DNA of 64,000 nucleotides from Cinnamomum chago. Its lineage: Eukaryota > Streptophyta > Magnoliopsida > Laurales > Lauraceae. The stretch spans positions 75,043,422 to 75,107,421 of the forward strand of contig CP142456.1 in the NCBI GenBank assembly GCA_038049695.1, read 5' to 3'. A model generated the notes under the pieces. It had not been told where the DNA came from, made no database searches, and was given only the letters and a program-made list of their open reading frames with translations. The translations under genes were made by a program, and so were the position numbers. Shown here one piece after another: positions 21,901-32,056 of this stretch; the stretch's first letter is position 1; every line of letters starts with the position of its first letter.

Positions 21901-24447
21901 TAGATAATAGATGCAACAACATCCTCCACCAAGTTACTTTTATTCTTGAAGACACGATTATTCCTTGCTAACTAAATTTTCCAAATCGCATACAACACCA
22001 CCTTCCAAAGAATTCTCATGCGAACATATTTAGTTTGTAGACGCCATTGATGAAAAGATCCACAACTTTCAAGGGCATTACCCATTGCATTTCAAACTCT
22101 TTTATGAGCAAAAGCACAATGGATAAGCAAATGATGCACTAATTCCTCATCCTGCAGACACATAGGACACCCATTAACAATATAATGTTTACATTACTTT
22201 TACTAACCTAGTAAATTGCGAAACGGGCCCTAAAGGATCGAGTTCATGTTCATTCTCTCCTCTCTTTTATTGTTCCTTTTATATCTTCTCCATGTTAAAC
22301 CTGGTTCTAAATGTCTCATGCATTCATTATGCTTAATGTTTGGAAGATCCAATTTAAAGGAAAATAGTGATGCAGGCCATACCATGGGTCGGCCAACCCA
22401 TTGGACCCCGTCCACAAGCCAATCAAATATCCATTTAAATAGAATACTTAACTACTTGGGAGTTTTGTTTAATTTGGATTGGTAAGCAATTTTAATGTCC
22501 TACTTAATGTTTAGGAAAGTAGAGTCCCACTAGGAAAGGGGATGTCCAACCCTGCCCGTAAATATGTAGTCCCTCCTTAGGAGAGACAAAGCTTGATTAT
22601 TCAATAAAATTGTTTTATGGGTTTCCCTATGGCTGAGTTTTTCTCTGGTTTGGAGCTTGGTCCCTCTCATTGAATTCTTTGCGGATTCGGCCAAAACCTT
22701 ATAGGAATTTTGGTCTACCTTCATTCATGGATCCAAGGCTGCGTCAAATAAGAAATTAAGCGTACATTTTGATGCAAAGCCAATGAACCGTAGCAACCTG
22801 GCTGTGGCCCATGTGTGGGACCCAAGAAAGTATTAAGGATTATTTTATTATTTTATTAATGAGTTGTAATATTATGTAATTAGGATTAGCTTTCTAATTT
22901 CTGTCGAATACCTTCTTTAGTTTCTTTGTTTGATTTTTATTTAGTCTTCTAGTTTGATTAGGAGTCTTAGACTTTAGGGGTTTCTTTTCCTATTTATTAT
23001 ATGAGTATTAACAGGAGGTTAAAGTAGTTTAGAGTAATAAAAAATTTCCTCCGTGGATTGTTCATCTTTCTTAGATTTTCATTGGAGACTTGATTTATGT
23101 GCTGCGGCACTTTCAACCCAAATGCTTCACAACGGGTTTGCATCACATTTGATGCAATCTTAAAGAAAATAGGAAACTGTAAGGGCACCTTAAAAACCCT
23201 GGAGTAGTCATTCATAAACTGAGGTCACGTTCGGAAACCAAGTTCTCAAGGAAAAGATTTTCACTTTCCACAGAGTTGTGGAAAGCCCACATTTGGAAAT
23301 TTTAAATCCCTAAGGCAATTTTAAAGAAAATAGGAAACTAAGTGTACCTTAACAAAATTGAGGTCATGTTTGGCAACCAAATTCTCGAGGAAAAGATTTG
23401 CACTTTCGTGAAAAACCCATGTTTGGCAATGGTAAATCCCCAGAGGATTTGGACTGATGGAAATTCTCAATTTTGAGGATTTTTAGGTCCGACCTCCCCC
23501 CATTGGATTTGGAAATCCTCACTGCAGATTTCTCAACTATATGCGTCAATAAAACTCATTTCACTGTGAGATCCTCAACTATAGAAATCCTCATCGAAGA
23601 ATCCTTGTTCCAGGGGCAGTGAGGAATCCTCATATCTGCGGATTCCTCTCCTATTATGAAACGTTCTCTGATACTTTCAGCATACCCATATGCATAGCAT
23701 AGTAGGAGGGGCGTTTAGTCCCATAGGGAGCTCCAGGGTTTGAGCTGACCCAGTGGAAGAGCTTGCCCACACTGGCAAACCCAGTTGGAACACAGTTATT
23801 CATAAGCTAGTAGTTTCAGGAACTTTTATGTAAGCCGACAGAACTAGTCTTGGAACACCGGACCATTCGAACTCTAGTTCAGTTCTAAGGATCCATAGGG
23901 ACGTTCAGGAAATTAATGGAATTATATCAATAGTCTTTCTTTAATTACTGTCATATTTCTGTTGATTTGTTTTCTCTTTAAAATCATAGTCATCTTATTT
24001 CTTTTCTTGCAGATTTTCTACTTGGTTGGGTTTGGTTTATTTTGTTTGGAAACACTTATAAGCTTGTGGGTACTTCAGGTTAGTACCAGAAACACGTACC
24101 TACTTATGTCATAATCTGTAATGCTTCACTGCTAGAATTTTTAAGCATTTCAGATTGATCTTTGTGAGGCTTTTATCTTTCTTTTTGCTTACCCATTTAT
24201 AACTGTTATGTGAAATGTCATCTTTAACTAAATTATATAGGGCCAATAGAATCTGTTAAATTAAAAAAAAAAAAAACTGGTTCTATTGCATTATGACCCA
24301 CTAATATAAAGTGGACTCTTTTTTTTTTTTTTTTTTTTTTCTGTGACTTGAACAACCAATAAATAAGATGCTTAATAGTGTCTGTTCCTTGCTTCCTTTT
24401 TCTTCCTGCAGAAAGTATACATGTATTTCAGAGGTGCCAAGAATTGA
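15961..24447 (+). CDS. SCAMP: Secretory carrier-associated membrane protein (SCAMP)
   Basis: A four-pass membrane protein of the trans-Golgi, endosome and plasma-membrane trafficking system. Exons: 15961-16023, 16611-16742, 16842-16904, 17060-17093, 17179-17301, 17774-17836, 17949-18042, 18522-18567, 18656-18723, 21435-21483, 24013-24078 and 24412-24447. All have GT-AG borders and give 278 residues. The N-terminus ([13 protein letters not shown]...VNPFS) has two NPF motifs, which in this family bind EH-domain endocytic proteins. Residues about 66-97 form a charged coiled coil ([19 protein letters not shown]). Then come [13 protein letters not shown] and four hydrophobic spans at about 126-158, 161-183, 195-222 and 243-266. 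The conserved cytosolic loop [14 protein letters not shown] follows span 2. Residues 22-35 contain a tandem NAAGPGS duplication. The protein ends [11 protein letters not shown], lacking the longer basic tail I recall for many plant SCAMPs. An alternative donor (GAG|GTGCC) exists there, but no downstream tail exon was found. Intron 9 is 2.7 kb and holds transposon remnants. Confidence 0.93.
19805..20098. mobile_element. Tourist-like MITE in SCAMP intron 9
   Basis: A 288-bp element (19808-20095) starts GGGCCTGTCTGGTT. Its right end, read in reverse, is GGGCCTGTTTGTTC. It is flanked by TAT on both sides. The flanking sequence AGAGCC-TAT-GCATCCA is present uninterrupted in a diverged duplicate at about 20203-20220, which defines the 3-bp target duplication directly. 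The GGGCCTGTTTGG-type terminus and 3-bp duplication suggest a PIF/Harbinger (Tourist) MITE. Confidence 0.7.
21046..21182 (+). mobile_element. tRNA-derived SINE with a 26-bp target duplication
   Basis: The body (21072-21156) has an A box TTAGCTCAGTTGGTTATGAC, a B-box-like TTAGTTCAAGCCCC and an A-run. The 26-bp segment starting TGCTCTACTATTTGAGTAT occurs at 21046-21071 and again at 21157-21182 with one mismatch. The long, nearly perfect duplication indicates a fairly recent insertion. It lies in SCAMP intron 9, on the sense strand, about 250 bp before exon 10. Confidence 0.8.
21500..22195 (-). mobile_element. LINE remnant: zf-RVT plus RNase H domain
   Basis: Antisense to SCAMP, inside intron 10 and starting about 20 bp after exon 10. 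On the minus strand, [20 protein letters not shown] (near 22130-22180) is the zf-RVT zinc-binding motif. It is followed, after in-frame stops, by an RNase H-type (RVT_3) domain at about 21500-21790. Recognisable there are [23 protein letters not shown] and KIIIEGA. The usual third acidic residue (EGD) is EGA here, and frames are interrupted, so it is a dead fragment of a plant L1-type retrotransposon. Confidence 0.75.
22196..24012. other. Rest of SCAMP intron 10: repeat debris
   Basis: No exon was found between the LINE remnant and exon 11. The stretch about 22780-23110 has a composition like an LTR fragment, but no TG...CA ends were confirmed. The stretches 23220-23330 and 23340-23560 repeat each other (TTCTC(A/G)AGGAAAAGATTT and nearby words), suggesting a MITE or duplicated insertion. 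Confidence 0.4.
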
Positions 24448-27248
24448 GGTCTGATGCTGTGATCTACCTTCCTATCATACCTTTTCAGTGTCCCTGTTAC
24501 TTGAGAGGTTTATTCGGTCATTTTCAGCGGGAACTTTCAGATATTCACCTGTTATCCTTGTTTTATTCTCTCTTTTGGTTGTGATTTGAGTTGGTCATGC
24601 CCTGATAGTGCAGAGAACCAATGGAATTGATTTGGTGAGGAGTGCTTCTGTTCTTTTACCATGATGAATAAAGCTTCATTTACCTACTGTTGTTGTTCTA
24701 GGGTTATTCTATAGTGACTATCATGTACATAAATTCAGAGACAAGCTTGAAGGTAGGAAGCGTAGTATTGTACTGCCATTTCTTGAAAGTGGTTGTTTTA
24801 GCTTTAATAACTAAGCATTTGTTTGGGAAAGCTTAACTAACCCTTTATTAATAACTACTATTATGTTTGCTTGCAATTAAATAAATTAATACATTGAGTC
24901 TGTTGTTTGTCCAGCTTGTGGAATTCATTTTTTACCCTTTAATTGGGGTGCTTAATGCTCATCCATGGGGGAGTCCTCTTTGGATTTTGCTACTTTTGAT
25001 CATCCATACAGTTTACCGTTGAGAATGTGGAACCATTCATCAAGGGATGGCAAACACTCAGAAAAGTTCAGCAGGTCCAATTATTCATTTATTCGATTAA
25101 CATCTGCCCATTGGAATGGACGGTAAGGAGGCTTCTGTTACCTGGTTGTTGGATCTAATGAAGGATAAAATCCTTTTTTCGATCCAACTCGATTCATACT
25201 ACCTAGAGCATCAATCCTGATTTAATGAACTTCTCATGTTATTGCCTTTAATTTAATTTAAATGTGTCTGGATTTAAGGAATGTCTCCTCTTAAAACAAA
25301 ACATGGTGGATTTCTTTTTTTTTTTTTAATGAGGATTTTATTAAAGAAAATAACTTTATGTGGCTAGTGCACCAAACATGGAACTTTAACTGAACTCACA
25401 CCAAATAGGGAATTCGTATAGAAAAATGAGTTTATTTTTTTTATATCATTTTTTTAAATTGTTGTGGTCGCTATCGGCCTTAGTTTTATACAGGGTTGAT
25501 GGCGACTTAACTCTCGCTATAACAAGTGAGGGTCGGTGTTGACCCTGGGCAATCATAAACTTCTCATTTTCTTCGTCTCTTCTTCAAACTCAATCCAATG
25601 ATGGAGAGCTTTTCGAGTAAGAATTGAAATGTTTCTCTAGTATTGGCGCATTATACTAGTATCTCAGTCTTCGATCCATTATGTAGTTTGGCATCTTAAT
25701 TGAAACAAGACGATGAGACTGGAAAGGGGGAAAAAAAAAAACCCTTCAACGCATCTTAATTGAAACAAGAGGCTGAGACTAGCTACTATAATCCATGATT
25801 TCCAATGCATATGCTTTATTCAATCCATGTATAGGTGATCCAGACTGTTGATCGTATGGCTCCCACTTTAGATTAGTGAATCTTAAAAGGAAAGTATCTC
25901 ATATGGTTGATTTGCAGTGAATAGAATGAATAGATAGGTGGTAAGAACTAAGAACTCTTTTAAAAAAGAAAGAAAGAAAGAAAAGAACTAGGAACTCTTT
26001 TGTTCCTGTGTGAAGAATGAACTATGTGGAAACTCATTTTGTGTACCTGTAAGATGTCTTGTGCCAATCGAAACCATTGAGCGGTGGGCCTGAAATTGGA
26101 TGGTTAGACCACGATCCAATAAAAAGAAACATTTTCTTTTTCTTGAATTTGACTTGGCCGGCGATATCACTGTTAAACTGTAAACAAGAAGGAAGGATAA
26201 GGTGAGTGAGGATATCATTGTTCGGCGAAACAATAAAAAAAAGAACCAAAAAGGACTCTTGGAGCTACTACGGTCAATTCATATCTTTTAGGTCCCTTTT
26301 TATCTATAGTGAATCTAAGGATATTTTTCCAGTAAAATCCTCTTTCTTCTATCATACCAGAGACGTGCAACTTCACCATGCTCATCAATGCAGTAGGTCC
26401 TGAAATTTTAAAACCCAATTTGAAATTCCAATCATGTTTAGCTTGAGTTGGGTTGATTCGAGCCAAGTTCAATTGGGTTTGGATTGGTTCCAAAAGCAAC
26501 CCTTCTGGCTCAACTGGCTCCCTACAATTCTGACCATGCCCAATCAATGGACCATCTGAACCTACGATCCAAAGTTTGTTTAGACCTTGGGGGCGCCGTA
26601 AGTTTAGTCCCACCATGTCTTCTGTCTTTCCACGTCAAAAGCTTAAAGTCAATGCAAACAAACAAACACAACCCTTCCAAGCCTCATCGGTGGAAACAAG
26701 AGGCTGGGACTGGCTACTGGAATCCATGGTTTCCAGCCTCAGTAAATCTAAATGCATGTACTTTGCTAGGATGCTTGATTCAATTCATGCATAGATTATC
26801 CAGACCATTGATCATATGGACCCCACTCTAGATTTGGGGAATCTTAAGTGAAGAAGTCTAATGTGGTCAACCGTTGGATTGCCGACAGTTATATTCCCAC
26901 TCAGTAGAGGTGGTCCAACAACCTCAACCTATCTGCTCTATGGTTGGATTGCCAAAAGATGGGCTCTCAGGCTGAAATTTCTGAGAAGTGCCCATCGTTC
27001 CTCCATAGCCCATTTAAGTGGCACACACCCATAAATCAATCATTCAATCATCAAGACAACAAACTCATATTCCTCCAAATTCCAAATTTCAAGAAACAGT
27101 TACATAGATACTGTCATCCACATCATCTTTTCTTGCTTCTTGCTCTCAAATCAAAAGAGAAATCCCTGCTTGATTTCTTGTATCTCTCTCAGATGAATTA
27201 GAGAAGGAAAAGTTCACTATTTGACCAGAAATCTGAAGACCCACAAAA
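24448..27248. other. Intergenic SCAMP-PRK; repeat pieces only
   Basis: No conserved exon was seen. It contains the right end of a Mutator-like element at about 26190-26343, with GAGGATATCATTGTTC about 120 bp from the terminal AGTAAAATCCTC. It also contains a dispersed repeat pair: about 25765-25880 matches about 26697-26845 (shared words GGCTACT, AATCCATG, CATATGG and CTAGATT/TTAGATT). Confidence 0.45.
26190..26343. mobile_element. Fragment of Mutator-like element (right end)
   Basis: The right terminus CCAGTAAAATCCTC matches the ends of the elements at 7038-8470 and 13931-14165. About 120 bp inside lies GAGGATATCATTGTTC, corresponding to the subterminal GATATC palindrome of those elements. 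No matching left end was found, so only a terminal fragment remains. Confidence 0.55.
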
Positions 27249-27918
27249 ATGGCACTTTGTACAGTTTACACCACCCATGCACTGCACTCAACCTGCTCTG
27301 TGTCCACTCCAACAAAAAACCACTTTGGTTTTCACCAGAGGCAAGTTTTCTTCTACACCCACGACAACAAAATCACTAGGAACAGCAAATGCAGTGAGAT
27401 ATCATTTGCAGCTGGGGATGCAAAGACAGTAGTGATTGGGCTGGCAGCTGACTCTGGATGTGGGAAGAGCACTTTCATGAGGAGGCTGACTAGTGTTTTT
27501 GGTGGGGCAGCAGAGCCACCAAAGGGTGGAAATCCATACTCCAATACCTTGATCAGTGATACAACTACTGTCATTTGCTTGGATGATTATCACTCCCTTG
27601 ATAGGACAGGGAGAAAGGAGATGGGTGTGACTGCACTAGATCCAACAGCCAATAACTTTGATCTCATGTATGAGCAGGTGAAGGCTATCAAGGATGGGGT
27701 TGCAGTAGAGAAGCCAATATACAATCATGTCACTGGTCTGCTGGACCCTCCTGAGCTTATTCAGCCTCCCAAGATTCTGGTCATTGAAGGGCTCCATCCA
27801 ATGTGAGTTTTAATTTCAATTTCCCCTATTATTTGGATGCCTCTATTTATTTTTTATAAGCCATGGTATTTATTAGATTTTTTTTTTTTTTTTTATGATC
27901 TATGGAGCCTGTGGTTTC

Positions 27919-27959
<41 letters not shown>

Positions 27960-30709
27960 GATTTTTTTTTTATAAAGTGATTCTGGAACATCCACAGGCT
28001 CCAAAGAAGACATTATCCATTCCATGTACTTTTTTGGGGTTCCACTAAACACACTTTGTTGTTGATGAAAGAATTAGTCTTATTTTGGGTAGCAAGAGGC
28101 TGTTATTTAATTCATACTGAACTCTGAGAAGTTCATGGAGAAGTTGCTCATGTCGTATTGAAGAAGTCAAGATTGAATGATATGAGTGGAGATGTTGAGG
28201 GAATCATCAATTTCCTAGGATTTAAAATAGCACACTTTCTAATACATCGACTGTGTTAAGAATAGCTGAACAGTGCTTCTATTTTCTTCTATCAAAAGCA
28301 GAAAAAAGCGTTGTCACTGTCAAAAACAGGTCGAGATATCATCTCCTTTTAGATTGTTTATATTTATGAATCAGAAGTAGCAGCATATGATGTATTATGA
28401 TTTATGTGGGTTTGAACCCTGCAGTGATATAGACCACAGCCATCTAAGGGTATATAAACCATGGATCCTACTGGCTACACAATGGGATGAGTGATGCCCA
28501 AATTAATATCTCACTATCAGGTGATCCTAGTCATTAGGTGAGAATGGTTAGTTAAGCACAGTGATAAAATGGATGATGACACTATTAGCTGGTTAGAATT
28601 AATGGAAAATGCTCCATAAAAATGGATAGTTTTGCATCTTTTTGATAGGTGGTTTTGTATTTTGAAACAAGAAGTTATTCAGTCTCCATGGAAAGAGATT
28701 AAATGATCAGCTGACACTAGTTGATAATACTTTCATGGCTATCAGGTTCGATCCTCGTGTGAGGGAACTCCTGGACTTCAGCATCTATTTGGACATAAGC
28801 AATGAGGTCAAGTTCTCATGGAAAATTCAGGTCAGTAAACAGGCATCCAGTCCTGATGTGTGTTTGGATGTTCACTAATTTGCAAATGGTTCTAAATACT
28901 AATATTGCTACTGCATGGGTATGTATCATTAATGCTGTAACTGGAATCATATAAGAGGTCATTATTACAAGTTTCCATTCCTACCCCAAATCTTTATCAC
29001 GTTAATCAGTGATACTGATTTTTCCAATCTTGGTTTGGGTGGAAAAGAGTACAGAAAATATCCAGCTTAATTTGGTTTTCAGTTTCTGCATTGCCCCAGA
29101 CACAGAATGGGGCCGATAATCATCTGGTCATGAAAATATTTGAACCAATTGCGAAGAGTTACGCCCACAAAACCCTTCTGTGTTCATTTGTCTGAATGTT
29201 GCAAGAGTTGCTTGCAGAGGGACATTGCAGAACGCGGCCACAGTTTCGAAAGCATTAAAGCCAGCATTGAAGCTCGCAAGCCAGACTTTGATGCTTACAT
29301 TGGTAAATTTCTTGATCATTAGTCTTATCCTGTGATTGGCAAAGTAGTAGTTTGTTGTATTGTTTTCAGAAAACACTGAACTATTTGCACTCATCCTTTA
29401 GAAGTGAGCATTTGGAAGTACCTCAAACCGCAATTCTGTATGAATATTTTGGTGGTAAAAATGGTTATATGTGCGTGCCTTGTGGAAGCCGGGGTAAGAA
29501 ACACCGATGTGTGGGAGGGTATTTTATCTGTTCCTTAACAAAATATTAAGTAGTTTCTTCTGTTTAAAATCTGTCCATTATGAATTCAATCATGTTTGTA
29601 GTGGAATAAAAGAACACATTTGGACTTCAGAAATAAGTAAATCCCAAGAAAATTATATATGATATACTATATTGATTCTCTCTCTTTATCTGTATACTTT
29701 TAAGTCTGCAGTACTGTAATATACGTTTTCTTTTTCTTCCATGAAGACCCGCAGAAACAATATGCTGATGCAGTGATAGAAGTTCTGCCAACACAGCTGA
29801 TTCCTGATGAAGACGAAGGGAAGGTGTTGAGAGCTAGGTTGGTGATGAAAGAAGGGGTGAAGTATTTCAGTCCTGTCTACCTGTTTGATGAAGGCTCCAC
29901 GCTAACATGGATACCCTGTGGGAGGAAACTCACTTGCTCCTACCCTGGCATCAAATTCTCTTATGGACCAGACACCTACTTCTCCCATGAGGTAATTGTT
30001 TCAAGCTTTTCAAAACTAAAAGTCATCCTTATTTCAGTATATGATCAGATAATAGTATCCACAAACTCACGCTTCACTGCTTTAGTTGATGTAAATGTTG
30101 TCTGCAAAATTCTGAGTTTGAAAAATGAGTAGCCTTTAGTGCAAAATGTTTCTTTTTCAGTCAAAAGAGACTTACATGACTTGGGAGTATGGAAAAATTA
30201 AGTGACACAACTTGGTTACAGGCAGCATTTCCATCTATGCCATTTGGATCTATCAAATCCTTGGGGTATCAGTTACACGTGACAGGACGTGTATATATGC
30301 GATAGGCCTGTCCATATACGAAGGTTGAATTTTTAGTTAAAAATTATAAGGTACTTATTACATCTTATAAAAATGTGGAACATGTTCGTAATGAAAAATA
30401 GAAACTATCATGCATTGGCTGTCTGATACATTTAATTGTTACTTCCCTAAATAGGTTTCTGTTTTGGAGATGGATGGGCAGTTTGAGAGGCTAGATGAAC
30501 TGATTTATGTGGAGAACCATCTGAGCAACCTATCTACAAAGTTTTATGGTGAAGTTACACAGCAAATGTTGAAACATTCAGACTTCCCTGGAAGTAACAA
30601 TGGGACTGGTCTCTTCCAAACCATAGTAGGTTTGAAGATAAGGGATCTCTACGAGCAGATTCTCGCTGACAGCAAGGTAGAATCTCCATTACAATCAAGC
30701 AAAGCCTAA
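27249..30709 (+). CDS. PRK: Phosphoribulokinase, chloroplastic
   Basis: Phosphorylates ribulose 5-phosphate with ATP to ribulose 1,5-bisphosphate, the CO2 acceptor of the Calvin cycle, in the chloroplast stroma. Exons: 27249-27802, 28746-28830, 29218-29302, 29747-29991 and 30455-30709, giving 407 residues, about the normal precursor length. Residues 1-55 form a Ser/Thr-rich transit peptide. The P-loop GLAADSGCGKST spans 64-75. Cys71 (in the P-loop) and Cys110 (in VICLDDYHSLDR) are 39 residues apart, exactly as for the thioredoxin-regulated Cys16/Cys55 pair of the mature plant enzyme. The C-terminal pair in WIPCGRKLTC is also present. The last exon encodes VSVLEMDGQF and GLKIRDLYEQ. Exon 1 ends CCA-AT before GTGAGT, so the Met codon is completed by exon 2, giving GLHPMFDPRVREL where most plants have MYDARVR. 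The ATG is the first in frame. The gene looks intact and redox-regulated. The family call is certain; single-copy status cannot be judged. Confidence 0.96.
27921..27955. repeat. (TA)n microsatellite in PRK intron 1
   Basis: About 17 TA units in the first PRK intron, preceded by a T-run near 27880. Confidence 0.85.
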
Positions 30710-32056
30710 GGATCGACAGTCCTCTAATTTTCCTCCCCATTACCATTGGATGTGGTCTCCTACAATGTAATATTTCTAGAAATTAGGTGTCTACCGTCCT
30801 TGGTTGGAGTGAAGTTTCAGCATGTGGGGCGATTGGCTAATGGTTTTGTGGGCTCTTTAGCCAAACAAAGGGTTGATAGATCTTCAGACTTGGTTGTTCT
30901 CACTATGTAATTTATTGTTTTGATTGTTTGGTTTTTGTGTTGGTATATACCTCACCTTTCCCTTATGGTTGTGAGGGGGTGCTTGCTTTCATTGTAATCA
31001 ATCATATTTTTAATATAGTTCACCATTACCCGTGGAAAAAAAAAAAAAAAAAACATAGGAGCTAAAGGAGATGAAATGTAGTATACATTTGTAACCCAAA
31101 CATTTCGCATTCGAAGTGTGCTAGAACATGTGAATCATGCCTTCAATTGATGGGATCCATCCTTCTTGCATTAACTGTCTTTATCCATTGATGATCTCAT
31201 CTTACAAAATGGCTGCTGGAAGTCTAGAACCTACAGCACAGTTTTAAAGTTAAATGTCAATGCCTTCATTTTCTGAAAGGTTTCCTCAGCTTTATTGGCA
31301 ATGATGCTTCCCAAGGGATGGCCCTTGGTAAATTTGCACCAACTTGGTTTACACAAGGTATGCATTTAGATAAATTGAATTAGCTGCAAGTGATAACAGT
31401 TATGTTCTTTGCTATCATTAACTACAGGTAAAAAGAGTCCAAGGTAATGAGACTGACAGGCAAGAGTGCAGGGTAACCAAGTCCAAGGATTCAATCTTGA
31501 CCTCTCCACTACTGTCACAACAAGATCTTCTTTTCCTTTCACTTGCATCAGATTCTGGATGGGTTTGGTGGGCTGGGCCAATTCAAATTTCATATTGCAT
31601 GCGCAGACGAAACTGAGTACCGTGCAGTCTGCTTTGGACTGGCCTTTTAAGCTCATGTAATGTGCTGGGCCAGCCTTAGATCTTCTCCAACAAACTCGAT
31701 AAAAATAAGCTGAACATTGACAAATGGACTTGGCCAGGCCAGGCAGAGCAATGTCTTGATTATCTCTCTTGATGATATTGTCAGTAATCACGACTCTGGA
31801 TTTTTTGATGTCACAATCTTAATAATATGTTCCTAGTTTTTCACAAATGTCACAAATGTTAATTCATTTTCCTTTTTGGGTTTTCCCATAAACAACCCTG
31901 AGTTTCTAACAGCATACATAAGAAAAAGAACCTCTGTTTCTGCTGATTATATTACAAAAATTATCCTTATTATTCTGATAACCTTCAAAAAAACCCTTAA
32001 CTAACAGTCAAGTGACAAAAAATTTGAATGAGAATGTACCCAGACCATGCACTTGT
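30710..32056. other. Intergenic region between convergent PRK and CoA ligase genes
   Basis: Holds the 3' flanks of two convergently transcribed genes. The PRK 3' UTR probably covers the first 300 bases. An A-run at about 31037-31053 follows TGTAATCAATCATATTTTTAATA, a plausible poly(A)-site region or a processed relic. The open frame at 31366-31791 (minus) has no recognisable features and is not called. Confidence 0.45.

Noticed and set aside
31366-31791. 141-residue open frame between PRK and the CoA ligase
   Set aside because: No recognisable domain, poor composition and no supporting splice or conservation signal.
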